A stretch of DNA of 64,000 nucleotides from Ceriagrion tenellum (Eukaryota; Arthropoda; Insecta; Odonata; Coenagrionidae). The stretch is taken from NCBI GenBank assembly GCA_963169105.1, contig OY720640.1:118468085-118532084 (forward strand), written 5' to 3'. The notes below the pieces were generated by a model. That model had not been told where the DNA came from, did no database searches, and saw nothing but the letters and a program-made list of their open reading frames with translations. Positions 32,786 through 44,375 of this stretch are shown piece by piece; the first letter of the stretch is position 1; each line of letters starts with the position of its first letter. A program made the translations under genes and the position numbers.

Positions 32786-33632
32786 TGTATGCATGTCCAT
32801 TACTCATTCCTCGTCGACATTTTTGCTTGTTCTCACGCCAACTCGATGGCTTTCACTCCCGCAGTCTTTTAATTATATCTTCTCTCGTTTCTGGAGCAGC
32901 ACACGTGATTTCGTTCGGTGCCACCTTCTGCGTTATCCTACTCTATTAATTTTCCCGCGGGTCAGCATCCAGACCACCCACGCACCAGCATCAAAATGTC
33001 TTCTGTCTTTCATTGGTCCTTTTTCTCGAACTTCGGGTGGAATAAACCCGAAAAAGAAATAATATTACTAGCAGGCAGCTAGCCTGCACACTCCGTGAGC
33101 AGGGGTGTGTACCCGCCCCAGAGATGTCAGCTCTGGGGCTCTTGGGGTAAATGTCCTAGTCTAAAAAAGCTCCTTGGTGAAAATGTTTTTTTTTTTCATT
33201 CACTGTTCTCCTTTGTTGTTTTTCAAGCCATTTGAATAGGAGATCACTGTGGGTTTCTTTTGTTTCAACCTTTACACTCTTCCACTCTCCCTTTTCGCCT
33301 TTCTCCCTTGTCACTGTGTTTCCCAGCATCTGGTTGTTGCAACCACAACCCAAAAATGGTCCATTTCATCTCCAAATAACTTACACCTTTGCACGGCTGG
33401 TGACCTAACACGCCCAATTGCCTCACGCCCAATAAAAATCCAAAACTACTACCCAATCATGAAGACAGAGATTCCACATTCAACGGACCAAACCTCACTC
33501 TTCTAGCTCAAAAATTGACAGAGAAAGAAACAAAACGGATACAGAATGACTGACACGCTACAAAATTAATATATGATGTGTTACAGTGTGGTGTTCAAGA
33601 ACACAGGTCCCAGCCCTGCCCATACCAAGCTC

Positions 33633-33635
<3 letters not shown>
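32786..33635. other. No recognisable gene
   Basis: Pyrimidine-rich segments; short frames on both strands only. Confidence 0.5.

Positions 33636-33723
<88 letters not shown>
33636..33723 (+). repeat. (GA)44 microsatellite
   Basis: Uninterrupted GA run of about 88 bases. Long apparent reading frames of Arg-Glu or Ser-Leu repeats across it are artefacts. Confidence 0.98.
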
Positions 33724-33725
<2 letters not shown>

Positions 33726-34170
33726 AAAGGCTTCTCTCTCTTCGCTGGCTCCCCTCACCCACAGCAATCTGCTTGCGTTGTTACGATGAGGAGGCTCTCT
33801 CTCTCTCTATCTCTCACACACTCTCTTCCTCTCTATCTCGTGAGAGAGAGCGGGAGAAAGGCGTGACGGGGCGTGGTCGGTGGGCGAGGAGGGCGTGGCT
33901 GGTGGAGGGTGGAAGTGGACTGTTGATCTCACATACAGAAGGATACAAGCTGGATGATTTTGGTCCCAGAGGAAACCCAAGTAAAAAGATATTAGTTGAG
34001 CCCCAAGCCTCTCGTAGACCCACTTTCAAACGCCTGAATTGGTCCCCTATTCTCTTGTACCCTCTTTAAACATATAGCGGCATCACCAACAGGGCCCAGC
34101 TAAGCTCACAATTTTATATCAACTACCGCTAGCCTACAATAGTATGCCAACAGCCTATGAAAATACCTAA

Positions 34171-34432
34171 TTAACCCTATTAATGCAGCATGACGTGATA
34201 TCACGTCATGATTGTCTTCACGCTGGTGCTGATGACGTGATATCTCGTCAAGGGTACCGTGAGGGTTCCAGTTTTCACTAGGTAACTTTAATTAGGCCCC
34301 CTAGGGAAAGCTGGAACACTCACGGTACCCATGACGGGATATCACGTCAACAGCACCAGCGCAAAGACAACCATGACAACCATGACATGCGGCATGACGT
34401 GATATCACTTCATGCCGCATTCAAAGGGTTAA
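34171..34432. mobile_element. Palindromic TTAA-flanked MITE with four ATCACGTCA-type palindromes
   Basis: TTAA at 34171-34174 and 34429-34432; ends CCCTATTAATGC / GCATTCAAAGGG. Nearly the whole element folds on itself (for example GGGTACCGTGAGGGTTCCAG against its partner). The 18-bp palindrome TGACGTGATATCACGTCA occurs perfectly at 34191-34208 and with one mismatch at 34233-34250, 34332-34349 and 34395-34412. Confidence 0.9.
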
Positions 34433-34825
34433 TAAAATTAACCAAGATCAGCAAAGAGTGAACCAACTCGCTGAGCGACAGATGACCGCGTCTGGGAGCT
34501 AAGAACAATGGCGAAAGGTGGACTTGAAAATAACGGGACTGATACCGTCCGCTCAAGAGAATTGATATGAATAGGATGAAACGAAATCTAAGAGAAATCA
34601 GCTGAACAAGTTTAGGGCTGGTCTTCTAGGGTTGATCCTCTTTACCTGGGGAGGGTCGGGGCACGATTGATGTTGAGCAGCGGCAAGAAGGTTCAACTAC
34701 ACTAGAATGCGCAACGCAGGAGATATTAATGCGACCAAAAGTATGAAGTAAGCACCATAATACCGATGGAGCAAAAATACAAATTCTGAAAAATCTGGTG
34801 ATATTCTGGGGAACCGAAACACAAC

Positions 34826-34982
34826 TGACAAATCACAAGACGATCCAATTCCACAAGTATAAATTTATTACACAACCTAGGTTTCGCCTTTTACATCACC
34901 TGATTTTATAGCTGTAAAAGGCAAAACCTAGGTCGTGTAATACATTTTTACTGGTGAAATTTGCCCGTTTTGTGATTTGTCG
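34826..34982. mobile_element. Penelope-like foldback repeat
   Basis: Imperfect inverted repeat with arms of about 70 bp (34826-34895 and 34913-34982) and a 17-base loop. Central 30 bp of each arm contain TGTAAAAGGCGAAACCTAGG or the one-base variant. The order GGCGAAAC..., TGTGTAATA, TTGTGGAA parallels GCCGAAACG..., TGTACGCATTA, TTGTGGAA of the 52.7-kb palindrome, so they look like diverged members of one class. Confidence 0.6.
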
Positions 34983-35029
34983 GCGCGCCAAAATATTGTC
35001 ATCCGACCAAAATTCTCAATAATTAAATA

Positions 35030-35335
35030 ATAGCCAGTGATGAACCTTTAACTTGACTCATTTTTTTCAATGCCGCACGATGAATATGCCTCCACTATCG
35101 AAGATTGTTCTTGCGTTTCTGTTAAAATTACTGACGTGAGTTATTTATTGAATTTAAAAAAATATTGAGAATCAAAGCAAATTACAAGCAGTTGAATTTC
35201 CCACAAGATGTATTAATTCCTAAAAAATTCCTTGATTTAAAAAATGTCTCTCCGGAGTGGATACCATATCATTTCCCATGTAAAATGGCTCTTATTTTTC
35301 GGTAAATATCTGGAAAAATAGTGGGGTCAGGGACA
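35030..35335 (+). mobile_element. AGGTAGTCCGAGCG-family MITE, divergent partial copy 3
   Basis: Shares TTAACTTGACTCATTTTTTT, AATGTCTCTCYGGAGT and TATCATTTCCCA with copy 1 at 20.5-21.0 kb in the same order and orientation. Both TIRs are missing. Confidence 0.6.
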
Positions 35336-37358
35336 GATACCGTAATCTTTACAATCACGCACTGAATTTGAAGAGTGCTTGAGTCTTTTACTTCGAACCA
35401 AGACACAAGAAATCTAGTGTCTTGTGACTATCCTCCGGCTCAGCTTATACCTTTACCGTCTGGACTAGAATAAGCATATTCCAAGAGCTGACGAATAGAC
35501 TGACACGGAGAAGGAAAAGATGGGTCGCGCAGAGGGGCAAACAAGACGGATTGCTCCATCGGTTACCATGAAGACGGGGCGAGCGAGGGGGAAGTGGTGG
35601 AATTAGTTTCAGAAGGCAGGAATGAAGAACGAGAAATGCACGTCTCCCGTGGTCGAGGCTGTGCGCACCGATTCATTGTTTGGGTAGGAAGAACAGTGTC
35701 GAAGCTCAGGCGATTGACACAATAGATCGAGACGAACAGTTCGACCCAACGCTGTCGAACGCTCAAGATAGAGGGCTAATAACTGGTAAGGAACGAGGAA
35801 AAAGCGATGGGGATGGTCGGGGGCCAGGGCAAAAGGTTATCTCGACTACTCTCTCAAGGATATGGTAATATAAGGAAAGGGCATACGGAGGATCGAATGA
35901 AATGGCTGCCGTATGCATCGAAGAGATGGGAGTCTGAGATAGAAGCTACCGAGCTTCAAAAGACGGGGCACCGCTTCATGTCCGCCAACCAAAGCAAGAT
36001 CGATCGCTCGGTTCTCGCGGACGAAATATTTCGACGCGCGAAGCGGACGTGCCATCGACCATACTACACGCCAGACATTTCATTAACTACTAGACAGGCT
36101 CATACTCGAATATAACAACGATCTCCACCTTCCTCTTCCATCCCAATGTTCAAAAGAGTTAAGAAATACATGGTGTCCGGGTTCAAAGTTCTGGGAAACA
36201 AAGTTGTGAATACAGAACACTTGCCGCGGTGATACAAAGATTGATCTCAATTTATTTAAATATGAACTATTTTCAGAAAGCAGTGCTCTATCATTGCATT
36301 AGCGGTACATACTCCGTTGTGAGAAACACGATACGTTAACTATGCGAGTACAATTCCATTTCTGTCATTAAATCACTACCACTCTAAAATAGGATTATCC
36401 TGAATGAGAATCACGCATGTTTTATTGGTTAGACAGGTAGCCTTCCTGCCAATACCTATGCAAAAATCCAATCTAATTGGTTAACAGGAAATCTGGGATT
36501 ATCAGTCTATAGATGAACGACATAATTGATCGTAGCTATTAAATTTGAATGAATTGTCATTTTCAAAATTTAATGGTAATGATAGAACTTTTGCAGCACA
36601 TCACGAAGTCAAGTCAAAATATGGTTATTTCTACACCAAACAAATACAAAAATAACAGAAACAATAACAACGGTGTGGTCCTCGCTTCTGGCTGTCGCCT
36701 CTTCAGGGTATTCACTGGAATATCTTTCACTGGTACGGGAAAATACTGGCCCGGCATTCACCATAGGACGGTGGAAAACCCGTAAAACCACCGTCAGTCC
36801 ACCAAACTAAATCAAAGACCCTATATTTATAGAGAAAGAGTGGGCTACATTTCCACGAACAACAGTTGTTTATGAAAAATGATGGTACATACGTTTCAAT
36901 TGAGTAAATTTTGGACCACATAGGCATGTAACTAAAATAAGCCACACTAATGTGCACTGCACATTCTGCAATTATTCGCGTATCGATGACCAAATGTTAT
37001 AACAACTTCGTAAGAGTTTAGAGGTATTTTGACATTCTTTGAGAGAAATTTCTCTTGATCCTGTGTATACATTTGCTATATTCTCCTTGATCTGCGACAT
37101 AATCTCCCTTTTCTTGTAAGCAATCATGACGAATATTAAAATTTTCTGTGTACATCAGGTTTCCAAGAGCTCAGACAGTTCGCTCTCATAGTCACGAAAA
37201 TAAATAATACCTACACCCCAGACAACAAATACTGTGCACTCGACTTAATACCCCCGGAAAAAAACTCAGTATATTATGATTGCTTAACGAAAATGGCCTG
37301 CCTGTAATCAGCTCAGTCGCCTTACCGCAAATGCTCTTGGAGTAGTTGTAGATCGCTA
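35336..37358. other. No recognisable gene
   Basis: Frames up to about 100 residues, unrecognised and overlapped on the other strand. A short GACGGTGG...CCACCGTC hairpin lies at about 36770-36797. Confidence 0.45.
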
Positions 37359-37878
37359 TAAGGTAGTCCGAGCGAAATATCATTTCACGTAGAAATCGAT
37401 GAATTTGGTCTCATTTTAAATAAAAATATCTCACCCCTCTAGTGACACCAAAAATCCAACCCCTTACCACATTACCTTCGGAGATATTTGCCAAAAAAAT
37501 ACCATCCCTTTCACATGGGAAATGGTACGTGTATGCACTTAGATGTCGTAAAAAAACTAACAACGTGTAGTTTGTATGTTTACTCAACTATACTTGAACA
37601 TTAATCATATTGTCACCTCAGTAGGTTCTTGGGTATCACAGAGAACCTTCCGTTTCGATGGAGTTTCAAACGCACCGCGCGAAAAAAATAGTCAAGTTAA
37701 AGACTTATTTAGATATTTTCATTTAATCACTTACAATTTCTGCCATATAAAACTATATTATTGCATCATTAATAATGCAATATTTAATTGATGTGTTCCA
37801 CAGCTGGTGAAATTAAAACGTATAATTCGAATATGGTCTCTATTATATCTAGGGAGCTATCTCGCTCGGACTACCTTA
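37359..37878 (-). mobile_element. TA-flanked MITE (AGGTAGTCCGAGCG family), complete copy
   Basis: The 516-bp body (37361-37876) starts AGGTAGTCCGAGCGAAATA and ends CTATCTCGCTCGGACTACCT, bounded by TA at 37359-37360 and 37877-37878. TIR about 18 bp. It is the only complete copy of three in the window; orientation is opposite to copies 1 and 3. No frame resembles a transposase. Confidence 0.9.
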
Positions 37879-38784
37879 AGTGCAAGCAATTAATTTGGCC
37901 AGCTGCACTGTACGTTTCCGACTGTCATGAGTGGTGCAAAAAGGTTAAGGTCATCTCGATCGATTTGGTCTCGAATAAGAGGTAGTTGTATCAAGTTGAT
38001 TTACTGCAATCGACGAATTTCATCTCCTGGATACATCTCTAATCATAAGGGTTTCTCAATCTTCTAGCCTTAGTTTGTTTTGGAGTGCCAAGTCGCATGC
38101 ACACGCACGAAGAGTTATGAGATGGGTTAAAATTACAAACCGCCCGAAATGTTCCAGTGATTCTATTCGTTTATAAATAAGATGTCTTTCAGTGTTTGCG
38201 TCGACATTTTCGCCATCATGGCTATGGGGTACTTTTCGCTGATAATTTTATTCAATTTCTGTTTTAATTCATAGTATTAGGACACTTACACGGCGTATGC
38301 TCAGAAAAATACTGAGCGCAAAGAATCTTTTCCGTAAGGCAAACTATCCACCGGTTCTAACGGATTGAAGTTCGCTCGATCTTTTTCAATACTGAGCGGA
38401 TACGAATAAACCTCTCGATTCTCTTCGGAGAATGGCAATAATTTGAAGAAAGGTTTTGTTGACATTACTTACTTTGAAAATTGGTGTTCAAAAACAAGAA
38501 ATCCAAAGTCGCTCCACCAAACATTTCGAGATCAGATCATGTCGCATTTACCTCAGCGCTCGGTACAAGAAGCCAAATCCTCGACGTGATATTGTCAAGG
38601 CATAGAGAAATTTTCCTAATGTGGGAGTGTCCGCACGTGTCGAGCAAGGTTCAATATTTTTTACGGCCGCTTACGGGATGTGTCGAAGGCGACGGAATGG
38701 TCCCGCGCTGGCCATGTCCTTTCAGATTTGACAGTTCTTTAGGCATCTTTGCATGAAGCCTTATAGAGACAAAGCCTAGTGCCT
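37879..38784. other. No recognisable feature
   Basis: No repeat shared within the window and no recognised frame. Confidence 0.5.
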
Positions 38785-38975
38785 CTCGTCTACGTCTACG
38801 TCTATGTGATACCCTACGAGCCACCACGAGGGTGTGTGGCAGGGGGTGGAGATCACCAAACATGCACTATTGACATGCAAGTAGGATATTTAAGGGAGAT
38901 ATGCTAGATAATAGGGTCACATGGAGCTAGATGGTTAGATGGCTACATAATAAGGTGGCTACATAATAAGGAAGG
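38785..38975 (-). mobile_element. LINE family F1, 3' UTR fragment
   Basis: Tail variant (CTACGTCTACGTCTA) at 38789-38804, then the F1 hairpin and 3' UTR (ATGCACTATTGACATGCAAG) to about 38975, where a short duplication of GGCTACATAATAAGG occurs. No coding part. Confidence 0.9.
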
Positions 38976-39985
38976 GAAACTCTCAAACTGGCATAAGCCA
39001 TATCGAGATTAAAACAATATATCGCAGGACTTTTACAATTCTTTAACCAGTGACGACTATATTTAAATAACAATTAGTGCAAAAATCATAATTTTTCTGG
39101 GGAATAAACATTTTTGACAGCGATTCCAGAAATAAATCCTTCAATGTACAATTCTGTATTGGAAGATTCATTGAAATTTTGTACAACGGCAACTTGTTTT
39201 CGTCGGGAAGGTAAATTACGCAAGTTTATGCCAAAAATAGTCTTCGACCAAGTTTTCACTCACGCATGAGAGTTTCCGAGGTACCAATAATGACCTCAAG
39301 ATGTTCAAAACAAGAGTTAATGGACAGGTGGAGGGAAAAATATCGGGACACCGCAGAGCTAAAGACTTAGGACGCACTATGCGAAAGGATGACGAGAATG
39401 CATAATCCAAACCCAATGGGGAGAATCTGTGGGCACGTACTTTCGCGCCGGGAGAGAGCATGCTCTGATATCCATTAAGATTCAAGAAAGTATATTTTGC
39501 ATGCGAGGAAACGCGCTTACATAATAATGAAAAGGTACCTAGCTACCTTCAACGATGAAAGAACGATGGTCTAAAAAATGCATCCGGATAAAACTTTACG
39601 TAGCTAAAAAGAAACCACTGTGGTAAAAGTTTCCGAAGAATTGATTTCCATGAAAAATAAAATAGCAAACTATTGCGGAATGCCTCAATGCACTCAAAGC
39701 ATTTAAAACGGGAATTTTAACACCACTGAGTAGCTACTGCAAAATTGATCGAACATTTGTCGAAATTATGTTGAAGCGGTCCCAATCAAGTGCAAATACG
39801 AAATTATCAAAATATAACAGTTTTTTAGTCCTTGGACAGTCGACAGTGAAAACCAAATTATATTCACGAGAAGTAGGTATGTACATCCAAAATGATATGC
39901 GACAATTATAGTGAGCTGGATCATTGAGACGACGCGACATTTTCAATTTGGTCCTGGTGCCATATTGAAAGTTAACGTAAGTGTT
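38976..39985. other. No recognisable feature
   Basis: AT-rich; nothing identifiable. Confidence 0.5.
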
Positions 39986-39987
39986 CG

Positions 39988-40197
39988 AAGAAGACTTTAC
40001 CCCGCCGCCACCGGGGCCGGCCGGGGTAAAGTCCTCGCATGCTAAACCGAGGATCGCGGGTTCGAGTCCCGCCTGGGTGGGTTTTTCACCACCCAGGGCA
40101 TGGATGTGTGTCAAGTTCTGTTGGTCCGGTCCCTGGAAAACCTGATGACAAGCTCAGAAGCCTATAGAAGCCTACAGAATCGTCCGGCAGCAAAAAA
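39988..40197 (+). mobile_element. tRNA-derived SINE family B, copy 2
   Basis: B box GGTTCGAGTCC at about 40060-40070, then GGTGGGTTTTTCACCACC, GGTCCGGTCCCTGGAAAAC and GAATCGTCCGGCA followed by A8. The 5' end carries a short foldback: GACTTTACCCCG at about 39990 faces CGGGGTAAAGTC at about 40023. Confidence 0.85.
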
Positions 40198-40825
40198 AAG
40201 AGAGTTATAATGAGACTCAATTCCCGGTAAAATTTATGCTTTAGGGAATTAACAGCTTCCATCCATGCAAGCAAAATCAATCAAATTCCAAAGGGCAGAG
40301 TATAGCTCGGTGTTTCCACTTCCTACAGTGGGGGAAACTTGAGTCAAGCAAATATTCTCATGAAATTGTCAGCTTTTTATATCAATTGCCTGAAATAAGC
40401 AAAAGCCACACGTAAACGAAAATTAAAAATAAAGACAAGTAAACTGGACCTTCAAGCGGGCATTTTCATGAGTCCACGAGAATAACGTCACACGATGAGG
40501 GGTAAAAGAATTCGTGGAATCACGGTTCCTGTCACTTCTTCGGCATCTCAAGAATTTTTGAAACCTTAGGCAGGTGCCTTTCGAATGGGCACTGGAAAAT
40601 ATTATGGCAGAAGAGGAAATTTCCCATTCTTGGACGACAACAAACAACGGATCGTGTATTTTTTCCTGCCAAAGGAGAATCTTTGACACGATAGGTCATT
40701 CTGTATCCTCAATCCTAATACTACTTGAATGCGGCCATCACACCTCCTTCAAGAGAACTAGAGTCTGGTTCTCATAATCCCTGGTAGTTCTCCTTCTCTA
40801 CTTCTGTCCTCGTACGGTCCCACTA

Positions 40826-41100
40826 TTAGTCTCATGGCATTACTCTTGGGACTTTTCCCACTGCGTATTTTTCGTTTCATTTTTTTCTTCCCAAACCCAC
40901 TGTGCCTCCGAGTGTGCTCAATACTTTGGTTACTTTTTCTGAATAGTGGTCATTTCTTCGTCAATTCTATTGATAACCTCTTCATTTCTCATCAAGCACA
41001 CCCATTTAATCTTCAGCATCCTCCTGAATGGAGTTTTTGTACGTAATAGTAACGCAGTGCATCTCTCTTACTGTGTCATTACCACATGCTCCAGAAGCAT
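40826..41100 (-). pseudogene. RTE-like LINE ORF2 C-terminal fragment
   Basis: The reverse strand reads PFRRMLKIKWVCLMRNEEVI, then frames corresponding to the LRHxGFxKN..KGK block. The phrase RRMLKIxWxDxxxNEEVxxRI is typical of RTE/Ingi-type LINEs and also appears in the 54.6-56.3 kb element. Frameshifts and stops break it. Confidence 0.6.
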
Positions 41101-41838
41101 ATTATACGGTAAAAATAAAGTCTATTGCGTCATAACTCGCCTCATGTGAATTTTTCAAGTAGTCCAAGTCTAGTATCCTTGGAGTAATATGTTTGTTGCA
41201 CAGACCAGCTAGATCTCTTTAGGTGGAAGAGAACTGAGTCTTGCCGAATTTACACAAACGCATGGAATGAGCAGCATCTACCGCAAGTTTAGCTTGAATG
41301 AACCTGTCCAGGTACAGCGAGAGGACATATACTCTCTCCTGGAAAACCAAGCTCAAAGAATATTACACACAATGAAAATAAATCAAACGTTCAACGTTAG
41401 GCTTGAGGAAGCATATCAAGAATAGTTGGAGTTTGTAGGCCTGTGGGAAGATTATTCATCAGAAGTGAAAGAATTAACGAATAGTGAATTACCTCCTAAG
41501 TGATTACCTCAATCATACATGAACATTCGAAAATATTTGTTTGCCAATTTTACCTTATATGGTGATATTACCATTGAAATTCGTTAGAATAATTAAAAGT
41601 TTATCCAATAAATAATAATCCTCGAAAAGGACACAATTGTTTTTAACTGGAAAGGATTGGAACCTGGAGTCCCAAACGGCTTCCAGCGTCGTTCTTTTGC
41701 CGCCCCCTCAACCCTCTCCACTACAATCTGGTGCAAATATCCGCCCCAGATTTGGAAACGGAGCGATTAAAAGGGAAGGGATGGAATAATGTGATGAAGG
41801 CTGGAGTTCGCGTTACTTTTCACAACTTCTTTAAAGAG
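41101..41838. other. No recognisable feature
   Basis: Nothing identified. Confidence 0.5.
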
Positions 41839-42173
41839 CCAGAGTGAATCGGGGGAAAGGATCGGGTTGGTGTGGTGGCTAGAGTACTCGCCTACCTCAC
41901 GGGCGGCCAGAGTTCATATCCCTGCAGAGGCAGATGTTTTTCAGAGGAAACCCGATCCTTTACTTACTAGTAAGTATCTAGTGGAGGGCGCTTAAGTGCA
42001 GCACTCCGTCTGTCGGATGAGACGTCAAACCGTGGTCCCCTTGGCGCCTCTCGTTAAGAGCAGGATAATGCCGACGCCGGGTTTCTATCCACCCTTCCTC
42101 CCTTACCTATCCCCAATGGCGCAAATGACCTTAGCCGTCGGTCGCCTCCCCAATTATCCAATCCAGAGTGAAT
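41839..42173 (+). mobile_element. tRNA-derived SINE family A, copy 2, intact TSD
   Basis: An 11-bp direct repeat CCAGAGTGAAT (41839-41849 and 42163-42173) flanks a 313-bp body. A box TGGTGTGGTGG (41868-41878); the B box is decayed (AGTTCATATCC, about 41911). The body matches copy 1 (GGCGCAAATGACCTTAGCCG, CCTTCCTCCCTTACCTATCC) with small insertions. Confidence 0.95.
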
Positions 42174-42246
42174 TGGGCGAAGGGAGGTAAGGAATAAAAT
42201 TCGCAAACGACTTTCCATTTATTTTGCCATCCTTTCTTTGCCATCC

Positions 42247-42291
42247 TATGGTTACGATCTCTCCTCGGGGTAAGGAGAGATCGTAACCATA
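42247..42291. repeat. Perfect 19-bp hairpin
   Basis: TATGGTTACGATCTCTCCT and AGGAGAGATCGTAACCATA around a seven-base loop. No TE context is visible. Confidence 0.95.
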
Positions 42292-43065
42292 ACAACCTTT
42301 GCGAATATATATTGCGTGCGCATGCAAGTCCGGATTATCTATTTTGATTTCCTCCGCGACGAGAGACAAGAGATAAAATCAAGTAGAGACGAAATTTCTT
42401 CTCTAGTTTGTTTGCATTTTAATATTTTTAATGCTTTTGAACCTCCTCCCTAGTTACATATGTGCGCTGGAGTAAACGAAAGCTATATATTAAAATTATG
42501 TACAATGATTTTTCGCTGCTAAAGTAATGGATTTCCGATGCATTAGCGAATAAGTACTTGCGGGACGTTACGATTCCAATGCTTCTCAAGTATTAGCAAT
42601 AGTTATTCGAAATAGGAATCTCAGTTACGAAGAGAAAATGTTGTCTTAATATGGCTCGTTGTAATTACGTATCACTATCATCATCCGCTTAATCTCTTCA
42701 ATTTCCGTAACTCTTAACCTTCAGTACTTCCTGAGTACCCTTCAAAATTGTAACCTTGTCCTCCCCCCTGCTTTTCCTTCCTCGCATCCTTTCCTTCAAA
42801 ACATTCGTAACAAATGTATTCTACCATAATAGTTGTCAGTACCAAATTTAATTTTCATATTTTCTGGGTAGAAATCATTATTTCTGTTCAATAATTGATC
42901 TCAAGTTTTTTTCGTAAGCCTAACATTTATCCTAAAGCAGTATCTTTTCTTCAAATTTTGCAGTGCCGACTCTTAAATATTTGCCGTTCCGAATTTAATG
43001 TATTTACATGAGAGCAAGAATGTTTTTGTGCAGGACACACAATATTCCACAGAAGGAGAAGGGAG

Positions 43066-43130
43066 GTTCGGTAGCTCATCTGGTTGTAGCACACGCCACA
43101 TTACCAAGGTAGAGTCCGGTCTATATAGAT
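43066..43130 (+). other. Degenerate tRNA-like sequence
   Basis: GGTAGCTCATCTGGTTGTAG resembles a tRNA D-arm/A box, and AGGTAGAGTCCGGTC is a plausible decayed B box about 30 bases on. Acceptor stem not recognisable. Probably a SINE or tRNA relic. Confidence 0.35.
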
Positions 43131-43282
43131 AAGTCTTCCTCAGAGAAACTTGGTGCACTTGCGGTAGACAGCAGCATTCAATGTAATAGCACAGCTATTT
43201 TGCAATATTTTCAAAGTCTGTCCTGCATCAAGTAAGGATCTCGAGCCCTTTTCCCAATTCATATCGACGAAACAAATACTAC

Positions 43283-43890
43283 ATCTACATCTACATAATA
43301 CCCTGCGAGCTGCAGCATGGGCGTGTGGCAGGGAATGTTAGGTCACCAGCCATGTAAAGGTGTAAGTTTTTGGAGAAGAAATGGTGACATGAATTATAGG
43401 AGTGTATTTAGCGGAGCTCAGTTTTTATTATGGTCGCTTACTGTTCGCGGAAAAAACGAGTTTTTGTACCTATCTGTTCGGCAGTGCATCTTTCTTTTTT
43501 AACGAATCCGTCAGACATAGAGATGTAGTGAGGAGTCTTGATAATATTTTCTGTGTCGCTCTGAAAAATATCAGCTCTGAATTTATCAAGCAACCTGAGC
43601 CTAGCGTGTAGCCTCCGAGCCTCTAGGGGCTCCCACCTTAATCCCTCTAGAAGTTGTGAGACACTATATGTACGCTTGTAGCAGTTTTTAACAAAGCGCA
43701 CTGCTTTCCTTTGTATTTTATTAATTTTTTTGGTTAAATCTATTTGACCAGGGTCCCAAATGATCGTGGCGTATTCGAGATGGGTCCTGACCAGAGCGAA
43801 GTCGCATCTCTCTTTTACTTTTTCATCAGAGGACCTTCCTATTATACGCTTAACAAAACCTAGTTTCTTTAATGCTGCGCCACACATGCT
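43283..43890 (-). mobile_element. LINE family F3, 5'-truncated copy 2
   Basis: Reverse-strand open frame of 149 residues (43887-43438): LGFVKRIIGRSSDEKVKERC, LVRTHLEYATIIWDP, KINKIQRKAVRFVKNCY, SVSQLLEGLRWEPLEARRL, DIFQSDTENIIKTPHYISM. It is the C-terminal (post-RT) part of ORF2, the longest intact piece of F3. The 3' UTR ends at 43283-43330 with a mutated hairpin and (GATGTA)n tail. The copy begins downstream of the RT catalytic box, so it is inactive. Confidence 0.9.
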
Positions 43891-43989
43891 CTGTACGTGT
43901 AATTCCCACTAGATACATATGCTGATACATCAGTCCATTTATCGCCCATTCCTTACCGTTCGCCCCGACGGTCGGTTTTTGCAGGATTA

Positions 43990-44375
43990 CAGTTGAGCGT
44001 CGATAATCCGGGATCAATTGTGGCCAGACGCTGTCCGGATTATCAAAAAGTCCGGATTTTTTAACAGGACCAAAAAAAGGTTGTTTGATGCCTTTAACAT
44101 TTAGAAACTGGTAAAAACTGTCAAAAAAGTATTCCACTTTGGTATTGTAGTTAAATTATTAGAGCAGACAAACAAAACCATTAATTAATATGAAGTTATT
44201 ACGTAGTATTTTAATGAATCGTTACATTGTAGCGGTTGACGACCCCGCCGAGTCTCGCATCAACGCTTTCGACAAATATGGACACTGAATTCACTTCAAC
44301 TTCATTTTCGCCGGATGTGAATCCGGATTATCGACGTGCCGGATTTTTGACGTCCAGATTATTGACGCTCTACAG
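43990..44375. mobile_element. pogo/Tigger-like MITE, 386 bp
   Basis: Left end CAGTTGAGCGTCGATAATCC and right end GACGCTCTACAG are TIRs of the CAGTxGAxCxTCGATTATCCG type known from pogo-like transposons. Subterminal copies of AATCCGGATTATCGACG add a second layer of inverted repeats. TA precedes the left end; the right flank reads CA, so the TSD is decayed. No DDE transposase is present. Confidence 0.8.

Noticed and set aside
33573..33866. Open frames rich in Arg-Glu or Ser-Leu repeats
   Set aside because: They are translations of the (GA)n microsatellite in different frames.
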